Virus record (IMG/VR): IMGVR_UViG_3300047323_000296
Location: 1 to 26,097 of that record
DNA: 26,097 nucleotides
Reading direction: 5' to 3' (one strand)
Origin: a virus
The position numbers were made by a program, and so were the translations under genes. Shown here one piece after another: positions 8,501-16,157 of this stretch. Below the pieces are notes generated by a model. The model was not told the origin of the DNA. It worked only from the letters and a program-made list of their open reading frames with translations, and ran no database searches. Position 1 is the stretch's first letter, and each line of letters starts with the position of its first letter.

Positions 8501-9965
8501 CGTACCGGCGATCGACTACACCAGCAGGGACTACGAGGGCTTCAAGGCCTCCCTGCTGGACTACGCCGCCCGCAAGTTCCCGCAGTGGGTGCCCGGCTCC
8601 GAGGGCGACTTCGGTGTGCTCATGGTCGAGCTGTTCTCCTACCTCGGAGACAGCCTGTCCTACTACGGCGACCGGCTCCAGCAGGAAGCGTTCCTGCCCA
8701 CCGCGACCCAGCGGCTGTCCCTGCTCCAGATCGCAGACCTGCTCGGCTACACCCCCAGCAACGGCGTCCCGGCCACCGGCACGGTCACCTTCCAGACGTC
8801 CAACCCGGGCCCCGCCGTCCTCGTGCCTGCGGGCACCCAGGTCGTCACCGACTACATCGAGGCCATCGACGCCCCGATCACGTACGAGACCGACTCGGAC
8901 ATCCTCGTGCCCGTCAACGGCGGCAAGGCCACGGTCCCCGTCACCCAGGGAGTCACACGCACCCAGGTCAACGTCGGCACCAGCTCGGGCCTGCCCGTGC
9001 AGGAGTTCCGGCTGCCCGACGTTCCCGTCATCAACGGCACCGTGCAGGTCTTCGTGGACGACGTCGACACCCTGACCGAGTGGACGTACATCACGTACCT
9101 GGTCGACGCCGACCCCTCCGACCGCGTCTTCACGACGTTCCTCGACGACTCCGGCGCCACGTGGATCCGCTTCGGCGACAACCTGAACGGCGCTATCCCG
9201 ACGAACCAGTTGACCATCTACGCGACCTACCGCGTGGGCGGGGGAGCGATTGGCAACGTCAACGCGGGCGTCGTCAACGCGCTGTCCGCCTCCAACCTGC
9301 CGGGCGTCACCATCGCCCAGGACTCGGACGGCGGTGCGATCTCCTCGGCCATGACCGGCGGGGCCGACCCCGAGACCAACGACCAGATCCGCGCCAACGC
9401 CCCGCGCATCTTCCGCACCCAGGACCGCTGTGTCACCCTCCAGGACTTCTCCGACCTCGCACTGACCATCCCCGGCATCGTCCGCGCCAAGGCCGTCGCC
9501 TCGACGTACACCAGCGTCTCGGTGTACGTCATCGGCTCCGACGGCGGCCAGCCCAGCGCGACCAACCTCCAGAACGTCCAGAGCACCCTCCAGTCCAAGG
9601 CGCTGGCCGGAGCCACCGTCACCGTCGCGGGCCCGTCCGTGGTCGGCGTGAACATCGGCACTGCCGCCAGCCCCATCGTCGTCGAGTGCTGGCCCCGCTA
9701 CTCCCGGGCCTCGGTCCTCTACGACGTGCAGCAGGCGCTCAAGAACATGCTGTCGTTCGCCAACGTCGACTTCGGTATGCGCCTGACCCTCTCCGACTTC
9801 TACAAGGCCCTCCTCGCGGTCGACGGCGTGCGCTACGCCAGTATCCCGATGATCGCCCGAGCCGACGCCGCACAGACCGGCACCGCCGACGTTGTCTTCC
9901 GCGCCTGGGAAATCCCCAAGGTCGGAGACATCTCCAACATCACCATGACCGGAGGGATCGGCTGA
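8493..9965 (+). CDS. Baseplate J-like protein
   Basis: A 490-residue protein starting at GTG 8493, overlapping the gp25-like gene. It matches the gpJ/gp6 wedge family: DYTSRDYEGFKASLLDYA at the start, then GSEGDFGVLMVELFSYLGD, LSYYGDRLQQEAFLPTATQR and LLGYTP. Later comes GAIGNVNAGVVNAL, then GGADPETNDQIRANAPRIFRTQDRCVTLQDF, which is the family's 'G.d.Es.e..r.r.p......raVT..Dy' region. It would form the wedge arms around the hub. Together with gp25 it is the strongest indication of a contractile-type baseplate. Confidence 0.92.
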   Translation: MADVPAIDYTSRDYEGFKASLLDYAARKFPQWVPGSEGDFGVLMVELFSYLGDSLSYYGDRLQQEAFLPTATQRLSLLQIADLLGYTPSNGVPATGTVTFQTSNPGPAVLVPAGTQVVTDYIEAIDAPITYETDSDILVPVNGGKATVPVTQGVTRTQVNVGTSSGLPVQEFRLPDVPVINGTVQVFVDDVDTLTEWTYITYLVDADPSDRVFTTFLDDSGATWIRFGDNLNGAIPTNQLTIYATYRVGGGAIGNVNAGVVNALSASNLPGVTIAQDSDGGAISSAMTGGADPETNDQIRANAPRIFRTQDRCVTLQDFSDLALTIPGIVRAKAVASTYTSVSVYVIGSDGGQPSATNLQNVQSTLQSKALAGATVTVAGPSVVGVNIGTAASPIVVECWPRYSRASVLYDVQQALKNMLSFANVDFGMRLTLSDFYKALLAVDGVRYASIPMIARADAAQTGTADVVFRAWEIPKVGDISNITMTGGIG

Positions 9966-10600
9966 TGGCCGCCGTCTACCCGCACCAGTACAAGTCGTTC
10001 ACCGTCCACAAGAACCTCGTCGAGGACATCGACGCCAGCCACGTGAACAACCTCCAGGACGAGGTCGTGGCGATTCAGCAGACCCTGGGCATCAACCCGC
10101 ACCAGGACACCGCGCTGAAGATGAAGACCAACACCTGGGCCTCCGTCGCCACCCGCCTCGACGCAGTGCAGCGCGGCAAGGGCATACCGGCCTGCTACCT
10201 GTCCAAGTCCGCCGATACCGTCAAGGGCGACGCCACCAAGGTGATCGCCTTCGCCAGGCCAGCCGCGTCCTTCGACCCCGAGGGACTGTTCAACGGGCAC
10301 TCGATCACCACCAACCGCTCCGGTTGGTGGATCGTCTTCGGCCGCGTGCTCTGGTACAACGCCAAGGGCTCCCTCGCGACCGGCGCCGACCGGCAGATCA
10401 ACATCGCTGTCGGCGGCTCGACGATCATGTCCCAGGACCTCCCGCCGATCTCCGACGGCAACAGCCACATGCACATCGGCTGGCAGGGCTGGGTCACCGC
10501 AGGCAAGACCATCGACCTGTCCGTCTACCACCCCCTCACGGGCAAGACGCTGTCGCTTCAGAGCCTGCAACTGAGCGCCGCGATGCTGCGGGAGGCGTAA
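9965..10600 (+). CDS. Minor tail/appendage protein with coiled-coil-like N-terminus
   Basis: A 211-residue protein whose ATG 9965 overlaps the previous TGA by one base. The N-terminal part (HVNNLQDEVVAIQQTLG) is a short heptad-like helix often seen at the base of phage fibres. The C-terminal half (about 95-211) is a predicted beta-rich region with G-W-W-I-V-F strands, then ADRQINIAVGG, then LQSLQLSAAML at the end. That pattern recalls C1q/TNF-like receptor-binding heads of phage appendages, but I cannot confirm the fold. Its place between baseplate J and gpI-like genes supports a structural role at the baseplate edge. Confidence 0.6.
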   Translation: MAAVYPHQYKSFTVHKNLVEDIDASHVNNLQDEVVAIQQTLGINPHQDTALKMKTNTWASVATRLDAVQRGKGIPACYLSKSADTVKGDATKVIAFARPAASFDPEGLFNGHSITTNRSGWWIVFGRVLWYNAKGSLATGADRQINIAVGGSTIMSQDLPPISDGNSHMHIGWQGWVTAGKTIDLSVYHPLTGKTLSLQSLQLSAAMLREA

Positions 10601-10603
10601 GCA

Positions 10604-12586
10604 GTGGGAACCTACGGCATCTCCCTGTACGGGCTGTCGAAGTACGGGACGGACATCCATCCCGAGTTCGACGTCAGCCCGTTCACAGCCACGCCCGTGG
10701 ACTACTCCACCGTGCTGCTGGACTGGAAGGCCCCGGCCGGAACGTGGGACACCCTGCGACTGATCCGCAACCGCTACGGCTGGGCGGTCAACGAGAACGA
10801 CGGCGAGATCCTCCTCGACCAGACGCACACCGCAACTTCCTTCATCGACAAGGGAGTTGTCGGCGGGCACTGGCTGTACTACACCGTCTTCATCAAGGCC
10901 TCCGGCCGGTGGAGCCGCGCAGGCACCGTCTCGACCCTCATGCCGAAGGACAACGGCTACGCCGACCTGCTCTACTCGTTGGTCCCGGACTACTACAAGG
11001 TCGACGTCGCCCCTGGCAACAACGTCACCGACGACTCCAACACGCTCAACCCCTACCTGGCCCCGTTCCTCGCCATCTTCGGCTTCGGCTTCGACATGGT
11101 GAAGAGCTACTACGACTCCAACCGGTACACCAACGACGCCATGCGCACGCGCTACGAGAGCGTCGCGCAGATCGCCGAGCAGTTCGGGATCCAGTACGAG
11201 GCGTCCACCCCGGCCTACCTCTTCCGCCAGCGCGTGCGGGACGCAGCCACCCTCGGGCGGCAGAAGGGCACCCTGGAGCAGATCCGCTCGATCATCTCCG
11301 AGACCACCGGCTACGACGCCGACCTGCGTCTGGGCAGCAACCTCATGCTTTCCGACGACCAGGCCGACTTCGACCACCCCACCTTCCCGCAGTGGGACTC
11401 CGGCGTGAACTACGCCTCCGGGGAGATCGTCGCGTTCGGCACCTACCTCTACAAGGCCAACAGCAGCGGCGCCTACGGCACGGCGCAGAAGCCTTCCGGC
11501 ACGACCGCGAACAACACCTACTGGAACTCGGTCACCTACGGCACCGACACCACGCTGGTGGACAGCAACGGGCACGTGGCGGGGTGGGAGGAGATCTCCT
11601 TCACCGCAGGCGTCACCCCGGGAACCAACGGCGTCCTGGTGGGCATCGGTGTGCAGAACCCGACCAACCCCGACGACAACGCCGGGAACGCCCTGTGGGT
11701 GCGCAACACCAACTCCGGCAGCGCGGTCGCCACGATGGGCGTGCGCTCGGTCGGACGCGTCTCGGGGCAGTCCACGATGGACCCGCAGCAGCCGGTGCTG
11801 TGGGGCATCCCTCTGCCGTACGCCTCCCAGGACTGGGACAACGACGTCTACTACCAGCCCGGCGACCTGGTGCTGTTCCACGGCCGCGTGTACCAGGCCC
11901 TCACGGCGAGCATCAACGTCACCCCGCCCGACACCCCGACCGCGAACGCGCAGTGGCAGCCGCTCGGGTACGACGAGCGTGTCCAGATGTGCCTGTCCGG
12001 CTACACGCAGGCCTACTCCGGCGAACGGGTCGCGGTGTACCCGTTCGTCGAGTACTACGACGACCACGGTGCCCTGATCACCGCGCTGTACTCCGACGCG
12101 GTCCCGACCTACAACGTCTTCGACTCCTTCACCCAGGGCTGGGCCGACTGGACGGCACGCACCACGGACCTCGGTGCGGCCTCCTGGACCGAGACGCTGG
12201 GTCAGTGGACCTCCGGCGGGTACGGGGGCGGCTCGGCCTACCCGGTCGGCGCCACGGCCTCGATCGCCACGATCCCCGGCCACGCGGACGGCACGGTGTC
12301 GGCGACGTTCCTGACCAACCCCGGCAACACCCTCAAGCAGGGCGTCGTCTTCCGGCTCCAGGACGCAACCAACTACTGGCGAGCCGGGCGCACCGCCCTG
12401 TACCGCATCGCCTCCGGTGTGGTCGCAGCCACCTTCCCGTACTCGCAGACCCTCACCGACGGCGACCGCGTCACGGTCTCCTACTCCGGCTCGAACATCA
12501 TCGTGAAAAGGAACGGAACACAGGTGCTCTCGATCACTGACGCGACTCTCAGCACTGCCACCAAGGTCGGAATGGCGGTCACCTGA
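10604..12586 (+). CDS. Tail protein I-like baseplate protein with carbohydrate-binding-like modules
   Basis: A 660-residue protein from GTG 10604, with GGGAGGCG about 10 nt upstream. An FnIII-like segment lies at residues about 20-108. A helical gpI-like domain follows (about 115-250), with YADLLYSLVPDYYKVDV, YLAPFLAIFGFGFDMVK, then RVRDAATLGRQKGTLEQIRS, the family's end region. Residues about 260-310 and 402-455 each look like a CBM5/12-type module: PQWDSGVNYASGEIV with FGTYLYKA, and DWDNDVYYQPGDLVLFHGRVYQA. Residues about 500-660 resemble a LamG-like jelly roll. It probably links the wedge to wall-glycan recognition. It ends on a TGATG overlap with the next gene. Confidence 0.78.
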   Translation: MGTYGISLYGLSKYGTDIHPEFDVSPFTATPVDYSTVLLDWKAPAGTWDTLRLIRNRYGWAVNENDGEILLDQTHTATSFIDKGVVGGHWLYYTVFIKASGRWSRAGTVSTLMPKDNGYADLLYSLVPDYYKVDVAPGNNVTDDSNTLNPYLAPFLAIFGFGFDMVKSYYDSNRYTNDAMRTRYESVAQIAEQFGIQYEASTPAYLFRQRVRDAATLGRQKGTLEQIRSIISETTGYDADLRLGSNLMLSDDQADFDHPTFPQWDSGVNYASGEIVAFGTYLYKANSSGAYGTAQKPSGTTANNTYWNSVTYGTDTTLVDSNGHVAGWEEISFTAGVTPGTNGVLVGIGVQNPTNPDDNAGNALWVRNTNSGSAVATMGVRSVGRVSGQSTMDPQQPVLWGIPLPYASQDWDNDVYYQPGDLVLFHGRVYQALTASINVTPPDTPTANAQWQPLGYDERVQMCLSGYTQAYSGERVAVYPFVEYYDDHGALITALYSDAVPTYNVFDSFTQGWADWTARTTDLGAASWTETLGQWTSGGYGGGSAYPVGATASIATIPGHADGTVSATFLTNPGNTLKQGVVFRLQDATNYWRAGRTALYRIASGVVAATFPYSQTLTDGDRVTVSYSGSNIIVKRNGTQVLSITDATLSTATKVGMAVT

Positions 12587-13806
12587 TGCCGAACATCACC
12601 TTCGTCAACGACGACGACTTCGCGCCTGTCTTCGGGGTCTCCGGCGGCATCGTCATCAAGCAGTTCAAGACGTACGGTCCCAGGCTGGACGGCGACGTCA
12701 AGATCGACGGCCGCCTCGCCATCAAGATCCCGCGCCCCAAGCCGCTCAGGCCGATGGCCGGGCAGATGGTGGTGCAGGGTCATCTCAAGGCGGGCGTCAA
12801 GTCACCGGCCGCAGCGTTCAAGGACTTCGCCCACTACCCCTACCTCGGCATCGACCCGGCCATGGCACGCGTCGGCATCACCAGCGGTGCACTCACCTCG
12901 GGTGCTGCGGGCTCCTACACACGCCAGTACGCCGCGTTCACCGGCCCGGCCGACTACCCCGTCTCCGGGGGCGGCTACGCCTGGAAGAGGGCGGCGTACG
13001 CGGCCGTCGGGTTCAAGTTCACCAGCATGTCGGCGAACAAGCACCAGATCCTCGACGCGGTGCAGTTCGAACCGCTTCCCCTGGGCGCGACCGGCCCGAG
13101 CGCCTACCAGAACGCCCGCACGATCCAGGTCGTCATCAAGCCGACCCGGCTCAACTACGCGAGCAACCCCAACTTCGAATCCGGCATCACCGGGTACGGG
13201 TCCACCGGGACGGCGACCCTCGCAGCGGACGCCTTCTGCTGGAAGGGCACGCAGGCCCTCAAGGTGACGGTCCCAGCGGGGGCTCCTGCTGACTCGGGGA
13301 TCGCCTTCCCGGTGTCCGGCCTGATCCCGGGCCGCACGTACACGTTCTCGGCGAAGGTGGCCATCGCGCAGGGCTGCGGGGCCATCGCACCGTGGGCAGG
13401 AGCCGGAGCGACCCAGCACGCCTCGAAGACATGGGCGCAGGCAGCCAACGCCATCGACCCGAGCAACAAGCGCTGGCGCACGATGATGGTCACCTTCACC
13501 CCGACCACGTCCACGCTGTACCTCGGTATGAACGTCCTGCACGGCACGATGACGCCGGGCCTGGCGAGCATCTTCTGGGTCGACGGTGTGCTGATCGAAG
13601 AAGGCGCGGCCGTACGGGACTACTTCGACGGCTCCATGGGCGCGGACTATCTGTGGGAGACCGGCGGTACGACGAACCTGACCCGCTCCTACTACTACGA
13701 GAACCGGGTCGAGCGGAGTTACCTCATCCGCACACTGCTCGACGAGAATACGCCTTTGGGAATCAGTGCCGCGATTCCGCAATATGCCGTACTCCCCACC
13801 CAGTAA
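12586..13806 (+). CDS. Minor tail protein with carbohydrate-binding-like region
   Basis: A 406-residue protein whose ATG 12586 overlaps the previous TGA. The N-terminal 80 residues are beta-rich and Lys/Gly-rich without a recognised motif. Residues about 185-345 match the general pattern of CBM4/9-type jelly rolls in phage minor tail proteins: NYASNPNFESGITGY, GTQALKVTVPAG, GLIPGRTYTFSAKV, then WVDGVLIEEG and RDYFDGS. Such modules often decorate actinophage tail tips. It is the last structural-looking gene before the membrane proteins. Codons in the last about 60 bp (13740-13800) are richer in A/T. Confidence 0.68.
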   Translation: MPNITFVNDDDFAPVFGVSGGIVIKQFKTYGPRLDGDVKIDGRLAIKIPRPKPLRPMAGQMVVQGHLKAGVKSPAAAFKDFAHYPYLGIDPAMARVGITSGALTSGAAGSYTRQYAAFTGPADYPVSGGGYAWKRAAYAAVGFKFTSMSANKHQILDAVQFEPLPLGATGPSAYQNARTIQVVIKPTRLNYASNPNFESGITGYGSTGTATLAADAFCWKGTQALKVTVPAGAPADSGIAFPVSGLIPGRTYTFSAKVAIAQGCGAIAPWAGAGATQHASKTWAQAANAIDPSNKRWRTMMVTFTPTTSTLYLGMNVLHGTMTPGLASIFWVDGVLIEEGAAVRDYFDGSMGADYLWETGGTTNLTRSYYYENRVERSYLIRTLLDENTPLGISAAIPQYAVLPTQ

Positions 13807-13829
13807 CCACCAACCCGTAAAGGACAAGC

Positions 13830-14357
13830 ATGTTCACCAACTACGCCGACGTGTCCTCCCTCGTCGTCGGCCTGGGCCTACCGGCCGTGGTCGCTCTGTT
13901 CTCCAAGCCGTCCACCAACAGCACAGTCAAGGGAGCGGCGCATGCCGTCCTAGCGGTTGCCACCGGATTCTGGGCTGTCTACCAGGCGCACCCCCAGCAC
14001 TTCTACTGGGCGCCCGCCGTCGTCGCCGCGTTCCTGGCGTGGGTGTCCGGCACGACCTTCTACCACTCGCTGCTGAAGAAGTACTCCTGGTTCGCCCGGC
14101 TCCAGAACACGCTGATCGCGGAGGCGGAGATCCGGCTTCATATCCCGTCCGGGACCGTCGAGGAGTACGTCGAGGAGAGCGCCGTCGTCCCGGCCAGCAG
14201 CAACGCCTTGAGCGCAGAGGCCGTCCAGCAGATCGTCACGGCCCTGGAGTCCGTCCTGCGGCGCACCCTGCCACAGGCAGTCGCGGACGTGGCCGAGGTC
14301 CCGGGCCCGACTGCCGCCTTGTCGAAGTCCATCGACCTCACCGCGTCGGCGGTCTGA
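13830..14357 (+). CDS. Small membrane protein, holin candidate
   Basis: A 175-residue protein, ATG 13830, with AAAGGA about 8 nt upstream. It has two to three hydrophobic stretches (about 7-24, 36-52 and 60-75), then a charged helical tail with VEEYVEE and QIVTALESVLRR. This shape and its place right after the tail genes fit a class of actinophage holins that permeabilise the membrane at lysis. No endolysin gene is adjacent in this window, so lysis function is inferred from position and topology only. CTTCATATC (14136-14144) encodes Leu103-His-Ile. Confidence 0.55.
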   Translation: MFTNYADVSSLVVGLGLPAVVALFSKPSTNSTVKGAAHAVLAVATGFWAVYQAHPQHFYWAPAVVAAFLAWVSGTTFYHSLLKKYSWFARLQNTLIAEAEIRLHIPSGTVEEYVEESAVVPASSNALSAEAVQQIVTALESVLRRTLPQAVADVAEVPGPTAALSKSIDLTASAV

Positions 14358-14360
14358 GCC

Positions 14361-14645
14361 ATGGACTGGTTGCGTTTCGCGCTGATCGCCCTCGCCACGT
14401 TCACGGCGTGGGAGTGGCTGCTCGTCGTCCTGCCCTTCTCCCTTCCGGCCGGGCTCCAGCCGCTCGCGGTGGTCGGCCTGGCCTTTGAGGCCCAGCGGCT
14501 GACTGTCCCGTGGCTGGCCGCCGTGGCGGCTGCGGGAGCGGTGGCACTGCTGCATCTCCAGGTGCGCGGGGGGACGGAGGCACCGCCGCTGAGACTTCCC
14601 CGCAGGCATCCGTCCACCGGCCGGAGGGTCCCCGACCTGCCCTGA
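14361..14645 (+). CDS. Small membrane protein, possible second holin
   Basis: A 94-residue protein starting at ATG 14361, three bases after the previous stop. It has two or three hydrophobic segments (about 5-27, 33-45 and 50-66), followed by a basic, Pro/Arg-rich tail. The pair of adjacent small membrane genes is typical of lysis cassettes (holin with antiholin or a second holin), but the sequence itself is not diagnostic. Translation probably depends on coupling, as there is little ribosome-site sequence. The terminator at 14661-14697 ends this transcript. Confidence 0.55.
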   Translation: MDWLRFALIALATFTAWEWLLVVLPFSLPAGLQPLAVVGLAFEAQRLTVPWLAAVAAAGAVALLHLQVRGGTEAPPLRLPRRHPSTGRRVPDLP

Positions 14646-14660
14646 TTGTCAAGCCACTTG

Positions 14661-14697
14661 AAATCTCCGCTAGACAAGCGGGGATTTCTTGCTTTTA
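14661..14697 (+). terminator. Rho-independent terminator closing the late region
   Basis: An 11-bp stem (14661-14671 with 14677-14687, one G-U pair) and a 5-nt loop is followed by a T-rich tract, CTTGCTTTT. It lies 16 bp after the second membrane-protein stop and separates late tail/lysis genes from the replication region. Confidence 0.85.
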
Positions 14698-14717
14698 GAA
14701 GCCGTAACCGGTAACGT
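14689..14717 (+). promoter_or_regulatory. Weak promoter candidate for the early region
   Basis: TTGCTT (14689-14694), a 17-bp spacer and TAACGT (14712-14717) lie just after the terminator and about 50 bp before the TTG start at 14767. The match is only partial (about 3 of 6 in each box). A new transcript is expected to start here because of the terminator upstream. Confidence 0.25.
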
Positions 14718-14766
14718 CTTCCTCGTCGCCGATCAAGGCGGCAAACACACCACACCTGGAGCAGAC

Positions 14767-15993
14767 TTGAGCAGCACCGACCCCATCGCCCTCGCCTTCG
14801 CTGGCTCCGCCGACACCGACATCGACAACGTCAAGGCCCTGCTGAACGACTTCGTCGGCCTGGGCGAGGACGACGCCGACGGCTTCCCCGAGCCCACCGA
14901 GCGGGAAGTCACCCTCATCCTGCCGATCACCAAGAAGCACCTGTCCGACGGCCTGGAGGCCGTTCTGGAGTGGTCGGAGTACGCGGACATCCCGTTCATC
15001 GCGGTCACCGACGGCGAGAAGAGCCGCGCCGTGGACTCCATCCTCAAGGACGCCGAGGAGGTCGTGCGCACGGCCAACGTCACCGCCGGGATCGTCGACC
15101 TGCTGAAGAAGGCCGACAGCGTGGGCGACGCTCACGTCATCCTCCTGTGGGGCGACGAGGGCAGCGAGGAGGCCGAACTCCTCCTGGACGCGGCCGAGGC
15201 CGCCGGGATCAAGGCGAAGGACCTCACGGCCGGACTCGACGACATCTCCTTCGCCAGCGAGCCCGAGGCCGCTCCCGAGCCGGAGCCGGAGCCGGAGCCT
15301 GAGCCGGAGGCGCCGAAGCGTGGCCGCCGTCGCGGACGCCGTGCCGAGCCGGAGCCGGTCGAGGTGGAAGAGGAGCCGCTGACCGAGGACGAGCCCGAGG
15401 CCGCTCCCGAGCCGGAGCCCGAGCCGGAGCCCGAGCCGGAGGCGCCGAAGCGTCGCGGTCGCCGCAAGGCCCAGCCGGAGCCCGAGCCGGAGGCAGACCC
15501 GGTCGAGGAGGACATCCAGAACCAGGAGAGCCTGGAGCAGGAGGTCGCCCGAGCGCAGCACAAGGCGCAGCAGGAGGCCGCCAAGGCGGTCCCGGACACC
15601 GAGATCGACCTGCTCCTCGTGCGCGCCGCTTTGGAGGGTGCCTACAACGCCTTCCGACTGGAGGACGAGCGCAACGCGGTCATCAACCAGGCCGACGTGC
15701 GCGAGCGCCCGCTGACCGAACTGCTCCGCAAGGCGCTTCATACCCTGGGCGACGCCGCCCAGCAGGAGAAGGCCTCGGAGGCTCCGGCCGCCGAGGAGCA
15801 GGAGGAAGAGGAGTCGACCCCGCGCCGTCGCCGTGGCCGTCCGCGTGACGAGACCAAGACGTTCGCCTACCTGGTCGACGACGAGGGCAACTACAGCCGT
15901 CGCGGCCGTGGCCGGATCCCGGCCGGACAGAAGGTCGTCCAGTTGACGCGGGCGGAGATCGAGGAGAAGGGCCTCGACTTCGACTCGGAGTGA
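14767..15993 (+). CDS. Unknown charged protein with duplicated Pro-Glu tracts
   Basis: A 408-residue protein. TTG 14767 is chosen because GGAG (14758-14761) lies 5 nt upstream and conserved-looking sequence ([20 protein letters not shown]) begins there. The first about 160 residues look globular and alpha/beta ([39 protein letters not shown]). Residues about 166-255 hold two copies of a unit made of a (Pro-Glu)n tract followed by a basic APKR.GRR patch. The C-terminal 60 residues are basic and end with a compact segment ([18 protein letters not shown]). I do not recognise the family. The alternating acidic and basic tracts suggest nucleic-acid or protein binding. It opens the early region and contains CTTCATACC (15736-15744) as Leu324-His-Thr. 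Confidence 0.75.
   Translation: MSSTDPIALAFAGSADTDIDNVKALLNDFVGLGEDDADGFPEPTEREVTLILPITKKHLSDGLEAVLEWSEYADIPFIAVTDGEKSRAVDSILKDAEEVVRTANVTAGIVDLLKKADSVGDAHVILLWGDEGSEEAELLLDAAEAAGIKAKDLTAGLDDISFASEPEAAPEPEPEPEPEPEAPKRGRRRGRRAEPEPVEVEEEPLTEDEPEAAPEPEPEPEPEPEAPKRRGRRKAQPEPEPEADPVEEDIQNQESLEQEVARAQHKAQQEAAKAVPDTEIDLLLVRAALEGAYNAFRLEDERNAVINQADVRERPLTELLRKALHTLGDAAQQEKASEAPAAEEQEEEESTPRRRRGRPRDETKTFAYLVDDEGNYSRRGRGRIPAGQKVVQLTRAEIEEKGLDFDSE
15261..15465 (+). repeat. Two-copy in-gene repeat encoding Pro-Glu tract plus basic patch
   Basis: Segments starting at 15261 and 15392 are close copies of about 70 bp, each encoding [10 protein letters not shown]... and then EAPKR.GRR. The 131-bp offset with a diverged middle points to an internal duplication followed by codon drift. 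Confidence 0.8.
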
Positions 15994-15998
15994 GTAAC

Positions 15999-16058
15999 GC
16001 AAAGGCCCCCGGCGCTGGCGAGGTTCAAGACCTACAAGCCACTGCCGGGGGCCTTTGC
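15999..16058 (+). terminator. Long hairpin after the Pro-Glu protein gene, likely terminator
   Basis: A perfect 15-bp stem (15999-16013 with 16044-16058) encloses a 30-nt stretch that can fold further (TGGC/GCCA and AGGT/ACCT). It begins 5 bp after the stop. The arms carry AAAGG and CCTTT at their ends, but no free T-run follows, so it could be a terminator, possibly bidirectional, or another structured RNA element. Confidence 0.6.
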
Positions 16059-16109
16059 CCACCACACCCCGAGGCCCACCACAAACCCCGAGATGAGAGA
16101 GACCCTAGC

Positions 16110-16157
16110 ATGGGGATATCGCTTCATACTTATCGCTTCCTCGGAGTCGCCGAGTGA
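16110..16157 (+). other. Possible 15-codon leader ORF, MGISLHTYRFLGVAE
   Basis: ATG 16110 has GAGAGA about 8 nt upstream and opens a 15-codon frame. Its TGA (16155-16157) overlaps the GTG (16154) of the initiator-like gene as GTGA. It holds CTTCATACT (16122-16130), read as Leu-His-Thr, in the same frame as all other copies. This is the second such leader ORF in the window, after 3175-3204. Coding status is inferred from the start/stop arrangement only. Confidence 0.4.

Noticed and set aside
8585-9964. Long + strand extension upstream of the gene at 9965
   Set aside because: The same frame is open through the J-like gene but encodes Arg/Pro-rich noise. The real start is ATG 9965 at the TGATG junction.
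9833-12283. 816-codon open frame on the minus strand
   Set aside because: It covers three well-supported + strand tail genes and has repetitive low-complexity composition, typical of an antisense shadow.
15261-15465. CRISPR-like repeats
   Set aside because: The repeats are within a coding frame and encode Pro-Glu tracts, with only two units and no spacers.
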